NCBI GenBank assembly: GCA_945878555.1
Contig: CAMDWI010000001.1
Span: 166,596 to 230,595 of the forward strand
DNA length: 64,000 nt
Direction: 5' to 3'
Origin: Klebsiella pneumoniae
GTDB lineage: Bacteria; Pseudomonadota; Gammaproteobacteria; Eutrophobiales; Eutrophobiaceae
Position 1 is the stretch's first letter. Every line of letters begins with the position of its first letter. The notes beneath the pieces were generated by a model that was not told the origin of the DNA, ran no database searches, and was given only the letters and a program-made list of their open reading frames with translations. Shown here piece by piece: positions 33,840 through 43,247 of this stretch. The translations under genes and the position numbers were made by a program.

Positions 33840-36185
33840 ATGCTCAGATATCTGTTGGTCCTCTGGTTTTCATTCGCATCGGTGGCCTATGCCGCAGCAC
33901 CGGATGTGGAAAACATGCTCATACTGGAGGCACGGGTAAATGGCGTGCCCCAGGGCGATGTGGTCGCCATTATTGATAACGATGATACCGCAGTTGTCTG
34001 GATAGCCTCTGACGATTATGACGGCCTGGGGATAGAACTGACCGATCTGCCGGTCGAGACACTCGATGGTACCGCCTATATCAGGGTGAACAGTTCGGAC
34101 ACACTGGCATTCACCATAGACTGGAATACGCTGGAGATTGCATTTACCGCCAGTCCTGATGTACTGGGGACTCGGGAGTACAGTTTTTCCAGCAGGACAC
34201 ACAATGAACTGTCCGATGCACCTGCCTACAGTGGTTATCTGAATTATGCAGCCTCCTGGCTCGACTCGGCTGACGGAGGTGGTGTACTGGATGGTGAGGT
34301 AAATCTGAATCTGTCACTGGCTGACTGGGTTTTGCACAGCGACCATCTTTATAATTCCTCGGCCGTCAGCGGCCGACATCAGCGTCAGAATACCTACCTC
34401 TTTCGTGACTGGGCAGACAGGAAGCTACGCCTCACGCTGGGTGATACCTTCGGTAGTGCCGGTCAGACCGGACGCGGTGGCGCTATTGCCGGATTCAGGC
34501 TGGAGAAACTATTTGCACTGGAGTCTGGCAGTATCAGCTCACCGCTGGCCGGACTTACAGGCACGGTCACTACCCCCTCAGTCGCCGAGATCTATATTGA
34601 TAATACGCTGATCCGTACAGTGGACCTCGCGCCGGGACGCTTTGAGTTTCGTGACATCTGGTATTACGGCGGCATGCGCCAGATCGATGTGAAAATTACC
34701 GATGCGGCAGGCAGTACCCGGACCTTGTCCACGCCGTATTACTTTTCTGAATCCAGTCTGGGCAAAGGTCTGCATGAATACAGTTATGCCGCAGGTGCGC
34801 GCAGGCTATATGGCGAGAATACTGAGGCTTATGGCGGTTTTCAGCTTACCGGGGTCCACCGTTATGGTCTGACCGATGCCATCACGCTGGGTGCACATAC
34901 CGAGTATGCCGATGATTATATGTCTGCCGGTACCGTAGCGCTGTTGCGTACTGAGCGGTATGGCATTATCGGTCTTTACCTGGCAGCAAGTCGTACGCCG
35001 GGACATTCCAGTGGCCAGAGTGTGCGTGTGTCCCATGCCTGGGCGGGTGAAAAAATTTCGGTAGCGTCGAACTATGCCTGGCAGTCCCCGGATTTTTCAC
35101 CACCGACTGACAGCAATACCGTCTCCCTGTTTCGCAAGACCCCGGCGCACCAGTTCAACACCGGCATCTCCTCGGCCATCGGTGTTGATCAGAGTGTCTC
35201 GCTGGAACTGGCATGGACACGGTTTCATGATAATGCAACGGCCCGTTATGCCGGTCTGCGTTATAACCGCAATCTGGCACGATCGGTCAATCTGGGTATC
35301 GCGCTCGCACACCGGAGTGAAGAGGCAGTGTCGGGACTGGAAGGTTCGCTGACACTATCGATCGCGTTTGGGGACAAATGGAATTCAAGCTCACGCGTCG
35401 AACGTGGACGTAAAGGCCAGCGCGATATGTCTGTCACACTGGATCGGTCCATCCCTTCCGGCACAGGCACCGGTGTCAGGATGGATTTAGACCGGGGTGA
35501 GCAATCGACCTCCGGCGAACTGAATCTGCAACACAACACAAGAACGGGAACACATTATTTTTCCGGCAGACGTTCGGCGGCGGACAATGGAGACAATCGT
35601 ACTGCACTCAGGCTGGGAACGGCAGGTGCACTGGCGCTTAGTGAGCGTCGCTTTTATCTCGCCAGGACAGTCGGCAGCAGTTTTGCCGTGGTAAAGACGG
35701 GTGGTCTGGCAGGGGTGGGTGTGTTTCACAATAACCAGTTCATCGGCAAAACCGGTAAAAACGGTACGTTGCTGGTACCAAATACAGGTGATTATATGGC
35801 GAACCAGATACGTATTGATGACAGGGATGTGCCGATGGATTTCACGTTGTCACAGATCAGCCAGACGGTGGTACCCGCGACCGGCAAAGGTGTGCAGGTT
35901 GAATTCGAGATTACGCGCATGGCCGCACTGGCGGGTCAACTGATCGGCGATAATGAAGCCGGTGTGGGCAGCGTGGTTAAACTGGCCAGCCTGACGCTGA
36001 GCGGAGACGGCGGGGAGTATACGACCACAACCGGACCGGACGGGGATTTTTATCTGGAGGGCGTGCCCCCCGGGAAATACAGGATCACGGCCACATCCAT
36101 CTACCACAACTGTGGAGTGACAATTGAATTTACAGACAAGGACTTGCCGTTTGCTGATCTCGGAGAACTGCGCTGTGAAAAATAA
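33840..36185 (+). CDS. Outer-membrane usher (FimD/CsuD-like)
   Basis: This protein of 781 residues from ATG 33840 has a signal peptide ending AYAAAP. An N-terminal chaperone-binding domain is followed by a beta-barrel with plug (LGDTFGSAGQTGRGGAIAGF, TVTTPSVAEIYIDNTLIRTV, then PGRFEFRDIWYYGG) and C-terminal domains (GVGVFHNNQFIGKTGKNG; YLEGVPPGKYRITA). It is the secretion pore for pilus assembly. The frame could begin at 33801 overlapping the chaperone gene; the later start gives a normal signal peptide. Its 3' end overlaps the next pilin gene. Confidence 0.92.
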   Translation: MLRYLLVLWFSFASVAYAAAPDVENMLILEARVNGVPQGDVVAIIDNDDTAVVWIASDDYDGLGIELTDLPVETLDGTAYIRVNSSDTLAFTIDWNTLEIAFTASPDVLGTREYSFSSRTHNELSDAPAYSGYLNYAASWLDSADGGGVLDGEVNLNLSLADWVLHSDHLYNSSAVSGRHQRQNTYLFRDWADRKLRLTLGDTFGSAGQTGRGGAIAGFRLEKLFALESGSISSPLAGLTGTVTTPSVAEIYIDNTLIRTVDLAPGRFEFRDIWYYGGMRQIDVKITDAAGSTRTLSTPYYFSESSLGKGLHEYSYAAGARRLYGENTEAYGGFQLTGVHRYGLTDAITLGAHTEYADDYMSAGTVALLRTERYGIIGLYLAASRTPGHSSGQSVRVSHAWAGEKISVASNYAWQSPDFSPPTDSNTVSLFRKTPAHQFNTGISSAIGVDQSVSLELAWTRFHDNATARYAGLRYNRNLARSVNLGIALAHRSEEAVSGLEGSLTLSIAFGDKWNSSSRVERGRKGQRDMSVTLDRSIPSGTGTGVRMDLDRGEQSTSGELNLQHNTRTGTHYFSGRRSAADNGDNRTALRLGTAGALALSERRFYLARTVGSSFAVVKTGGLAGVGVFHNNQFIGKTGKNGTLLVPNTGDYMANQIRIDDRDVPMDFTLSQISQTVVPATGKGVQVEFEITRMAALAGQLIGDNEAGVGSVVKLASLTLSGDGGEYTTTTGPDGDFYLEGVPPGKYRITATSIYHNCGVTIEFTDKDLPFADLGELRCEK

Positions 36186-36627
36186 TATCTCTCTCCGCAG
36201 AGTTGTTGTCGGACTGGCGCTGGTCTTGCAGTCGGCGGTCGCTGGCGCCGGATGTATGGTCAGTGTGCAGGACATTCGTTTTGGCAGTTATGACCCGGCA
36301 GACCCTGTGCCGGTCAGTACGACGGCGGAATATACCGTGGATTGTCGTGAACCGGTAATGCTCAGCATCGAGATAGGTCCGGGTCGTGCCAATGCCGGGA
36401 CCGGGGACCGCCGCATGCAGCATGAACTCCAGCGTGACTCACTCGCCTATAATATCTTTCGCGATTCATCAATGACACAGGTCTGGGGTGATGGCGCAGG
36501 CAACAGTTCGCAGCTGGGCCAGATCCAGGGCCACATGATCGGCTTTATCTACGGCCAGATCCCGGCCGGTCAGGATGTGCGGGTCGGACAGTATTCAGAC
36601 AGTCTACGCATCACGATACTGCCATGA
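36175..36627 (+). CDS. Spore coat U domain minor pilin
   Basis: This 150-residue SCPU protein starts at GTG 36175, with GGAGA 10 bp upstream, inside the last codons of the usher gene. The signal peptide ends SAVAGA, and the mature part shows GCMVSVQDIRFGSYDPADP, TVDCREPVMLSIEIGPG, RRMQHELQRDSLAYNIF and the terminal DSLRITILP. It is more divergent than the other two pilins and resembles the second SCPU subunit or tip protein of Csu-type pili. Confidence 0.87.
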   Translation: MKNNISLRRVVVGLALVLQSAVAGAGCMVSVQDIRFGSYDPADPVPVSTTAEYTVDCREPVMLSIEIGPGRANAGTGDRRMQHELQRDSLAYNIFRDSSMTQVWGDGAGNSSQLGQIQGHMIGFIYGQIPAGQDVRVGQYSDSLRITILP

Positions 36628-36638
36628 GACTTTATCAG

Positions 36639-36653
36639 GTTACGCGCGGTGAC
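36639..36653 (+). promoter_or_regulatory. GTTAC direct-repeat site 2
   Basis: GTTACGCGCGGTGAC keeps the two half-sites (GTTAC, GTGAC) 10 bp apart as in sites at 32366 and 37218. It lies 80 bp before the third pilin gene, inside the gap after the minor pilin stop. Confidence 0.4.
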
Positions 36654-36733
36654 AGTTTGATACCAAACACGGACTGTGTTGTGTCCCTGTATCGTTGATC
36701 ATGGCAACCATGAAAACAGGTCAAATTCATAAA

Positions 36734-37195
36734 ATGAAACTGTGGCATATCCTGCCGGTGCTGAGCATCGCATTACCGCTGTATGGCTTGCCGGTCAGTG
36801 CCGGCGAGACGACCGAACTGCGGGTCACGGCCAGTGTGATTGCCAATTGCAAGATACTGCAAATACAGGACATCAATTTCGGGGCGCTGGATCCCGGTCA
36901 GGCCAGCAACGCCAGCGCGGAAGGACATATCAGCTTTGCCTGTACCCGGGGTGTTGATTACCGGATGACGGTTGATCAGGGTGAGAACTTTGATTCAGAA
37001 CGCAGCCGCCGCAGGATGAAGGGCAAGGCTGACTATCTGCCCTATCGCATTGATAATGAGGTGGTATCCGGCTCCGGTACCGGCTTCAGTGCACCACTCA
37101 ACTTCAGTATTGAGGCCAGTGTCAGCGGTGCGGATTATCGTGATCTGCCGGTTGCAGCCTACCAGGACACCCTGCGTATCACGCTGGAACCCTGA
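36734..37195 (+). CDS. Spore coat U domain pilin
   Basis: This protein of 153 residues from ATG 36734 has the same length as the first pilin, which supports this start over upstream ATGs at 36701 and 36710. Its signal peptide ends VSAGE. The body shows IANCKILQIQDINFGALDPG, ISFACTRGVDYRMTVDQGEN, DYLPYRIDNEV and the terminal LRITLEP. It is clearly a duplicate of 32504-32965, with paired cysteines conserved. It could be an alternative shaft or tip subunit. Confidence 0.9.
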   Translation: MKLWHILPVLSIALPLYGLPVSAGETTELRVTASVIANCKILQIQDINFGALDPGQASNASAEGHISFACTRGVDYRMTVDQGENFDSERSRRRMKGKADYLPYRIDNEVVSGSGTGFSAPLNFSIEASVSGADYRDLPVAAYQDTLRITLEP

Positions 37196-37217
37196 TTTTC
37201 CGGGTTTCGCCCCCCCC

Positions 37218-37232
37218 GTTACACACTGTTAC
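37218..37232 (+). promoter_or_regulatory. GTTAC direct-repeat site 3
   Basis: GTTACACACTGTTAC differs from site 1 at a single position and stands 114 bp before an unknown small gene (37347), a similar distance to that of site 1 from the first pilin. The shared site suggests the small gene is regulated together with the pilus operon. Confidence 0.55.
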
Positions 37233-37346
37233 ACAAGCCGTCCCCACCGTGACAAACACTATACCCGCCACTGACAGACCTTCCTGTCGAACAGCCTTAT
37301 CATGGTCCCAACAGTTTGAAATCAATCACGGGTAAAGGAGCAGGAA

Positions 37347-37685
37347 ATGAATAGCAATATTACCGATCGTACCTTCTGGTCAAATGATGGCTGGTTTATC
37401 AATCTGCGCAAGGGTGATGAAAACGTGGTGTCATTTGTAGGTAACCGACGTCTGAATATCCGCTGCGGAGAGTTTGGCGTCATTGCGGGTCCTTTCAACT
37501 CGCTGATACAGATGGAAGACTGGTTCACGACCTTTCAAGGTCGTCATGGCAGACCGCGGGAGATGCAGATGCATCAGGAACAGGTTGGGTCCTTGATGAA
37601 CATGGACAACTCAGGACTTGAGTTGGTGGCGGTCGAGGAGATCAGGAACCATGCCAAGAATGTCGCAGGATTTCGGTTCGGTTAA
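37347..37685 (+). CDS. Hypothetical protein of 112 residues
   Basis: This small protein, without signal peptide or membrane segment, begins MNSNITDRTFWSNDGWFINL and contains FVGNRRLNIRCGEFGVIAGP. The family is unknown to me. A good AGGAG 9 bp upstream and codon use like the neighbours support a real gene. It lies behind a copy of the GTTAC direct repeat also present upstream of the pilin operon, and it converges on the pfa-ole operon with only 28 bp between stops. Confidence 0.75.
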   Translation: MNSNITDRTFWSNDGWFINLRKGDENVVSFVGNRRLNIRCGEFGVIAGPFNSLIQMEDWFTTFQGRHGRPREMQMHQEQVGSLMNMDNSGLELVAVEEIRNHAKNVAGFRFG

Positions 37686-37694
37686 GTCGTCTTC

Positions 37695-37720
37695 AAAAAA
37701 ACGCCTGGTCTGATCAGGGC
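37695..37720 (-). terminator. Terminator of the pfa-ole operon
   Basis: On the minus strand GCCCTG and CAGGC pair (one bulged C, 7-nt loop) directly before GTTTTTTT. The stem starts at the stop codon of the phosphopantetheinyl transferase gene, closing the eight-gene operon. Confidence 0.75.
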
Positions 37721-38427
37721 AAGTCACGGTAACACAGCGCGATATCCCCGCCACTGGTGGCCAGACTGGCGAAATACCCGGGTGCTGAATCGATGTTCAG
37801 CAGCGTCCATGTCGGTATGTCGTCCTGCTCCCAGCGTGTCGCCAGTATTCGTGGTGGCCGATGCGGGTCAACTGAAACATCAAACTGTTTTAATCCCAGA
37901 GCAATGCCCTTGCCATGCGCCTTGACGATGGCCTCCTTGCGTGTCCAGGTCGCAAAAAAAGCCTGTAGCTGGGTCTGTTCACTACAGTCCTGTATCGCCT
38001 CGTATTCTGCCGTCGAAAAAAAACGACGGGCGAGCGTCTGGTAGTCGATATCGGTACGGAGCTTCTCCACGTCAATACCTATATCGCGATCCAGCGTCAC
38101 GGCTATCATCGCAAGATCCGAAGAATGCGATACGCTGAAACAGACGCGGGCAGGGCCGGGCTGAAATTGCAGGTACGGTTTACCGTCGGGATGATTCGCG
38201 ATCGTGATCAGTGAAAGGTCGCAATCAAGCGTTTGTGCCAGTATCTGCCGGAGGCTGCTGCGTGTGATGGTGAACTCCCGTGTCTTGCTGGCAGACAGAA
38301 ATTTTGCGGCGCGTTGTTTCTCCTCAATCGACAGGTACTGCTGGTACGCCTGTATATCGTCCTCGCTGAGGTCGAGAGGTATCCGGTAGATGTCCACACG
38401 CCCGGCGAGTCCAGGCTGGTCTGTCAT
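37714..38427 (-). CDS. 4'-phosphopantetheinyl transferase (Sfp type)
   Basis: This 237-residue enzyme transfers the phosphopantetheine arm from CoA to carrier proteins. The magnesium-binding motif DIGIDVEKLR and the downstream FATWTRKEAIVKAHGKGIA are the two signature motifs of the Sfp/AcpT superfamily, and VCFSVSHSSDLAMIAV supplies the CoA-binding region. It is the last gene of the pfa-ole operon, overlapping oleD by 4 bp, and would activate the four ACP domains of PfaA, the role called PfaE in other pfa systems. A terminator overlaps its stop codon. Confidence 0.93.
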   Translation of the reverse strand: MTDQPGLAGRVDIYRIPLDLSEDDIQAYQQYLSIEEKQRAAKFLSASKTREFTITRSSLRQILAQTLDCDLSLITIANHPDGKPYLQFQPGPARVCFSVSHSSDLAMIAVTLDRDIGIDVEKLRTDIDYQTLARRFFSTAEYEAIQDCSEQTQLQAFFATWTRKEAIVKAHGKGIALGLKQFDVSVDPHRPPRILATRWEQDDIPTWTLLNIDSAPGYFASLATSGGDIALCYRDLP

Positions 38428-39419
38428 TTTGCAACACCGGAAAAATACTGCTCCAGTTTGTGCATGCCCTGTTCGATGCTGACATGTGGTTGATAGCCGA
38501 GGTCGCGGCGGGCGGCACTGATATTGTACCAGTGGGCACAGCTCAGTTGGCGGGCGATAAAACGCGTCATCAGCGGCTCCTGACGGATCTTCAGCATGCC
38601 ATAAACGGCCTCGGAAACCTGTCCGGTGAAATAGAGCAGGGCGTCCGGCAGGGTCTTGTTGATTGCAGGCATGCCGGCCGCATTCAGAATGCGGTTTATG
38701 ATCGCGGACATCGGCAAGGGTTCACCGTTACTGATGAAATAGGCCTTGCCGGCACAAGCCGCACCAACGTTCAGCCTGTCGAGCGCAGCGAGATGCGCAT
38801 CCACTGCATTGTCGATATACGTCGTATCAACGAGGCGGCGACTGCCACGCGCCAGTCGCAGTCTGCCGGTACGGGCACGGCTGAGGATCCTGCCGATCAG
38901 GTGCGGGTCGCCCGGCCCCCAGATCAGGTGCGGCCTTAATGCCACGGTGGATAACCAGTCATTGTTTGCGGCCAGTACGCGTTGTTCGGCCATCGCCTTG
39001 GTGCGCTGGTAATGATTAAACCAGGTATCGGGATACGGTGCGGACTCATCCAGATTCTCCTCGTCTGCCCCGTCAAACACGACGCTGGGTGAGCTGGTGT
39101 AGATCAGCCTGCGTATACCGTTGGTGATACAGGCATTGATGATATTTTCCGTGCCGATGACATTGGTCCGGTAGTAGTCGTCATATTTGCCCCACACGCC
39201 GGTCAGTCCGGCGATATGCATGATCACATCACAATCGCGACTCGCGTTTAACACCGCCTGGCGATCGGCCAGATCGCCCTTGTGCAGTATTACGCCGGGG
39301 CGTTGCAGTTCCGGGTAGTCACCGCGTTGCAGACAACTGACCTGTAAGCCGCGTTGCAGCAGTGCACGTACGACCGCGCCACCGAGGTAACCACCACCGC
39401 CCGTGACCAGCACATTCAT
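38424..39419 (-). CDS. oleD: OleD, 2-alkyl-3-oxoalkanoate reductase
   Basis: This 331-residue NAD(P)-dependent reductase belongs to the 3-beta-hydroxysteroid/epimerase branch of the SDR superfamily. VLVTGGGGYLGGAVVRALLQ is the Rossmann motif, HIAGLTGVWGKYDDYY and YTSSPSVVFDG follow, and YQRTK holds the catalytic Tyr and Lys. OleD reduces the beta-keto acid made by OleA to the 2-alkyl-3-hydroxy acid that OleC cyclises. Its gene overlaps oleC and the transferase gene by 4 bp each, in the order oleA-B-C-D. Confidence 0.93.
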   Translation of the reverse strand: MNVLVTGGGGYLGGAVVRALLQRGLQVSCLQRGDYPELQRPGVILHKGDLADRQAVLNASRDCDVIMHIAGLTGVWGKYDDYYRTNVIGTENIINACITNGIRRLIYTSSPSVVFDGADEENLDESAPYPDTWFNHYQRTKAMAEQRVLAANNDWLSTVALRPHLIWGPGDPHLIGRILSRARTGRLRLARGSRRLVDTTYIDNAVDAHLAALDRLNVGAACAGKAYFISNGEPLPMSAIINRILNAAGMPAINKTLPDALLYFTGQVSEAVYGMLKIRQEPLMTRFIARQLSCAHWYNISAARRDLGYQPHVSIEQGMHKLEQYFSGVAK

Positions 39420-41062
39420 TTCTGTTTGCGTGCCCAGCGGGTCAGTTCGGCCCGGTTAATCTTCGCGTTATGACGGATGTCTACCGGAAATCCCGGATGG
39501 AAATAGATATCACGGATGGCGCGGGTGTGTTCATGTTTTTTGCCGAGCTCCAGCAGCTCGCGTTTGATCACCTTGGTATTGGCCTTGCGATGCGCCGGAT
39601 CAAGCTCGACGCAAAGCGCCGGTATGACCTCGATCTTGTGCCGCCGACTGACCAGTGCGGTCCGGTACACCTGCGGATGGGCATTAAACACACCTTCACA
39701 ACAGGCGCTAAACCAGGTCTGGTCATACTCGACCACCCGTTCGGACTTGCGGCCGCAAAACCACAGGCGGCCGGACTCATCCAGGTAACCGGTATCACCC
39801 ATGCGGTGATAAATCTTGCCATCACCGGCAAAGATCTTGGCCTGTAAGGTGGCCTCGGGTCGGTTGTAATATTTCGTGGTGACCTGCGGACCACTGACCA
39901 CAATCTCGCCAATCTGCGGCGACGCCAGCAGAGTCACCTCGTCCCAGCGTCCAATCGGTTTGTCAGTGATCGCAATGATATGGACTTCCATACCAGCTAC
40001 CGGTTTGCCCACACATATCCCCTGGCCGGCATCGGTGGCCACCCGGGTCTGTTGCAGGAGCTCGTTGCTGCCAATCGAACTGACCGGCAGTGATTCTGTG
40101 GCACCATACGGTGTATGGATCTGCACCGACGGATTCAACAGCTGACTGAAGCACTCCAGGATTGCAGGAGAAACCGGTGCGCCGGCGCTGAGCACACGTT
40201 TTAACGAGGGCAGGCGGATATTCTTTTTAACACCATAACGACCGCAACGATCCAGCAGTGCAGGTGAGCCGAACATCGTGGTCACCCCGTATCGCTCTAT
40301 CGCCGCAAAGATTCGCGCCGGATCAACACTGCCCGGACGGGTAAAGTCCATGTCCGGGATGATGGCTGTCATACCCATCGCCGGGGCATACAGCCCAAAC
40401 AGGGGAAAAGTTGCCAGATCAATCTCGCCCGGGCGGATGTCATACAGTTGTTGCAATGCATGTATCTGGGCGAGGAAATTTCCGTGGGTGTAGACAGCAC
40501 CTTTCGGTGTGCCGGTGCTGCCGCTGGTAAACAGGATGGCCGCCATCTGGCCGGGGTCGGTCTCTACCTTGTCATTGGCCAGTTTGCGAAAACGATCGCG
40601 CATCAAGGAGCGTAGCCGGATCAGACCCGGCAGTGGCAGGGAGTCGTTCCCGCTGAGTATACGTGTTTCGATGCTGCTACTTGCCCAGCCGAAGATCATC
40701 CTGGCCAGGTGTGCCTTGCGATTGCCGATGAAGGCCTGTGGCCGCGCCTCACCCAGACATTTTTTCAGGTGTTTAAGACCGATGCCGGGGTCCACCGCGA
40801 CCAGTACCGCACCGATGCGGAACAGTGCAAACACGGTGGCAAAAAATTCAAATCCCGGACGCTCCATCAATACGGTGCGTGTGCCTTCACGGATACCGTG
40901 CCAGGCCAGGCCACTGGCGATGCGTGCACTTGCCTCATCCAGCTCACGATAGGAATACTCCTGAAACCGGCCGTCCGCCTGCTGCACTGCCAGCGCGAGG
41001 TTGTCCGGCTGTTGCTGCGCCATCTGTGCAAGATAGTCGGCAATATTGGTCGCCTGCATCAT
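39416..41062 (-). CDS. oleC: OleC, olefin beta-lactone synthetase
   Basis: This 548-residue member of the AMP-forming ligase superfamily has the ATP-binding loop AILFTSGSTGTPKGAV, the later HTPYGATESLPVSSIG, the hinge region MGDTGYLDESGRLWFCGRKS and the C-terminal lysine in NAKINRAEL. In the olefin pathway OleC uses ATP to close the 2-alkyl-3-hydroxy acid to a beta-lactone. The neighbours oleA, oleB and oleD make this assignment firm over a simple acyl-CoA ligase. Start and stop overlap the neighbours by 4 bp. Confidence 0.92.
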   Translation of the reverse strand: MMQATNIADYLAQMAQQQPDNLALAVQQADGRFQEYSYRELDEASARIASGLAWHGIREGTRTVLMERPGFEFFATVFALFRIGAVLVAVDPGIGLKHLKKCLGEARPQAFIGNRKAHLARMIFGWASSSIETRILSGNDSLPLPGLIRLRSLMRDRFRKLANDKVETDPGQMAAILFTSGSTGTPKGAVYTHGNFLAQIHALQQLYDIRPGEIDLATFPLFGLYAPAMGMTAIIPDMDFTRPGSVDPARIFAAIERYGVTTMFGSPALLDRCGRYGVKKNIRLPSLKRVLSAGAPVSPAILECFSQLLNPSVQIHTPYGATESLPVSSIGSNELLQQTRVATDAGQGICVGKPVAGMEVHIIAITDKPIGRWDEVTLLASPQIGEIVVSGPQVTTKYYNRPEATLQAKIFAGDGKIYHRMGDTGYLDESGRLWFCGRKSERVVEYDQTWFSACCEGVFNAHPQVYRTALVSRRHKIEVIPALCVELDPAHRKANTKVIKRELLELGKKHEHTRAIRDIYFHPGFPVDIRHNAKINRAELTRWARKQK

Positions 41063-41973
41063 GATTGACCCGAGATTGATGGTGTCCCGATCCGGTGGCG
41101 TGACAAAAAGTCCTGGACCAACGGGATGATCTGCTCGTGCGCGTCTTCCAGTACATAATGACCGGCATCGGCAAACCGGTGTATCTCGGCAGCAGGAAAG
41201 CGCGCTGTCCAGCCTTTGAGAAAATGTTCGTCAAAGACAAAGTCACGCATTCCCCAGCAAATCAACATCGGCAGTTGGGAAAAGCGTGTAAGACCATCAG
41301 CAACACGTGTGACGATGTCGTATCCAGGGTCTCCGGCATGCATCGGGATGTCCTCGACAAACCGGCGCACCGCCAGACGGTTGGTCCAGTTGTCATACGG
41401 GGCCAGATAGGCCGCCGCTACCGCCGCGTCCATCGGCCTGCGCGTAACACCGTATTTTACGGCACCCCGGCAAAACGCGTTGAAGCCCTGGTTCAGCACC
41501 GCATTCAGCAGGGGGATGCGACTCAGTTTCAGTGATAGCGGTAACTGTTTACCCACTGGCAGGTGGAACGCGGCCGTATTCAGGATGACCAGACGTTTAA
41601 TCCGTTCCGGATATTGATGGGCGTACGCCATGCCTATCATGCCACCCCAGTCATGCACGACCAGCGTGATGTTGTCCTTGATGTCCAGCTGATCCAGTAA
41701 CGCACCGAGGTCTTCCACCCGGCGTGCCAACGTAAACGGATAGTCAACGGCCTGCGGCTTTTCCGACAGACCCATGCCGATATGATCGGGTACGATGCAG
41801 CGATAGTTTCCCTTCAGCGCAAGTACCAGCCGGCGATAATAAAATGACCAGCTCGGATTGCCGTGCAGCATGACGACCACCTCGGCTCCATGCGGGCCTT
41901 CATCCAGATAATGCAGCTTGTGGTCACGGATATCGACGTAGTGTGAATTGAATGGATAATCCGGATAGTGCAT
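41059..41973 (-). CDS. oleB: OleB, beta-lactone decarboxylase
   Basis: This 304-residue alpha/beta hydrolase of the haloalkane-dehalogenase type has the oxyanion motif LHGNPSWSFYYRRL, the nucleophile elbow VVHDWGGMIG with aspartate instead of serine, and the catalytic histidine in DAGHYVLEDAHE. OleB removes carbon dioxide from the beta-lactone to give the cis-olefin. It is separate from oleC, overlapping it by 4 bp, unlike the fused OleBC of some other bacteria. A 74-bp gap separates it from oleA, the widest inside the operon. Confidence 0.92.
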   Translation of the reverse strand: MHYPDYPFNSHYVDIRDHKLHYLDEGPHGAEVVVMLHGNPSWSFYYRRLVLALKGNYRCIVPDHIGMGLSEKPQAVDYPFTLARRVEDLGALLDQLDIKDNITLVVHDWGGMIGMAYAHQYPERIKRLVILNTAAFHLPVGKQLPLSLKLSRIPLLNAVLNQGFNAFCRGAVKYGVTRRPMDAAVAAAYLAPYDNWTNRLAVRRFVEDIPMHAGDPGYDIVTRVADGLTRFSQLPMLICWGMRDFVFDEHFLKGWTARFPAAEIHRFADAGHYVLEDAHEQIIPLVQDFLSRHRIGTPSISGQS

Positions 41974-42047
41974 GGCAGACAGTGTCGAGTTCAGGTGGAA
42001 AACAGATTTGTTCGAATCACGGGATCCGGGCGCCGGGGCAGGCTAAC

Positions 42048-43247
42048 TTACCACTCCCAGCCCAGCATCATACAGTTAAGGCCGCTGCCGATCCCAAGGA
42101 AGCCGACGCGGTCGCCACGTTTCAGGAACTTGCGCTGGTCAGCGATCGCAGCGGTCATCGGTACCGAGACGGTGCCGATATTGCCGAGGTATTTATAGGT
42201 ACTGAAATCCTTGTCCTTGGCGATACCGAGCTCACGCAAGATGGTTTCCTGATGTCCCGATCCGACCTGGTGACAGATGACCTTGTCGATCTCCTCGCGT
42301 GCCCAGCCCATCCGGGTCAGGAACGTGCCCCAGGTTTTTACGCCGAGCTTCACGCCATGTTTCAGTACCGACACCGAGTCGGTTGACATAAACTCGGACA
42401 AGACCTGTGGCAGCATCTTTGAGGGTAACAGGTTGGCAACGGCGGTTGGCAGCTTCTCACTGGTCATCAGCCCGCGCATGATCGTAGGTATCGTCTCCGG
42501 GTTCAGCACATCGTCTACCGCGTGCATCAGTTTGTCCGGGGTCAGCATCATCTTGCCGAGCTCGACCGGTGTCATCGTTACACCCCATCGACACAGACGG
42601 TGATGTTCAGGGGCGGCCTGGGTGGCGGCACCGATTAATCTGTGAGTATTACTATTGCCGAATGAACCATCGGTCAATAACACGGCGGCCGCACCGGAAC
42701 CGCCGGTCAGCGTTGCCAGTGAGGAGGAAAAAATGTCCATCGTCTTTTCACTCAACATGCGATTGATCATGATCTCGACTATCTCGCGTGAGGATTCGCA
42801 GGACACAACCATACCGGCGCGGATCTGTTTCAGCTCGATCCGGTTCGCGATATCAATGATGCCGTTTAATACACCAAGGCAGGCATTCGAGAGATCGTAG
42901 ACATAGGCATCCGGGCTGATGCCCAGTTTGGCGGCGACCGCACAGGCGGTGGCCGGTTCGTAGTTTTCGCGGCAGACACCCGCGTATATCAGCGTTTCGA
43001 TATCACTGGCGCGTACATTCGACTGGTTCAGCGCCTTCAGGGCGGCGGCCGTGGCGCCATCCGACAATGAGTAGCCCTGGTCCCACCAGCGCCGTTCACT
43101 TATCCCTGTTAATGCCTCCAGCTGTCCGGGCGAGATATGCAGCGAGTCATACATCGGTAACAGCCTGCCTTCCAGTTCGTCCGAGGTGACCACCATAGGT
43201 GGCAACTCGTAACCGATAGACTCCATATGGACGCGGCGAAATATCAT
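42048..43247 (-). CDS. oleA: OleA, head-to-head acyl condensing thiolase
   Basis: This 399-residue thiolase-fold enzyme resembles FabH. The active cysteine is in DLSNACLGVLNG (near residue 140), and CESSREIVEIMINRML, LTGGSGAAAVLLTDGS and the late DKVICHQVGSGHQETIL with its histidine follow OleA. It joins two activated fatty acyl chains by non-decarboxylative Claisen condensation to a beta-keto acid. The start overlaps the pfaC stop in an ATGA. This is the physical and probably the metabolic junction between the polyunsaturated acyl synthase and the olefin pathway. Confidence 0.93.
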   Translation of the reverse strand: MIFRRVHMESIGYELPPMVVTSDELEGRLLPMYDSLHISPGQLEALTGISERRWWDQGYSLSDGATAAALKALNQSNVRASDIETLIYAGVCRENYEPATACAVAAKLGISPDAYVYDLSNACLGVLNGIIDIANRIELKQIRAGMVVSCESSREIVEIMINRMLSEKTMDIFSSSLATLTGGSGAAAVLLTDGSFGNSNTHRLIGAATQAAPEHHRLCRWGVTMTPVELGKMMLTPDKLMHAVDDVLNPETIPTIMRGLMTSEKLPTAVANLLPSKMLPQVLSEFMSTDSVSVLKHGVKLGVKTWGTFLTRMGWAREEIDKVICHQVGSGHQETILRELGIAKDKDFSTYKYLGNIGTVSVPMTAAIADQRKFLKRGDRVGFLGIGSGLNCMMLGWEW

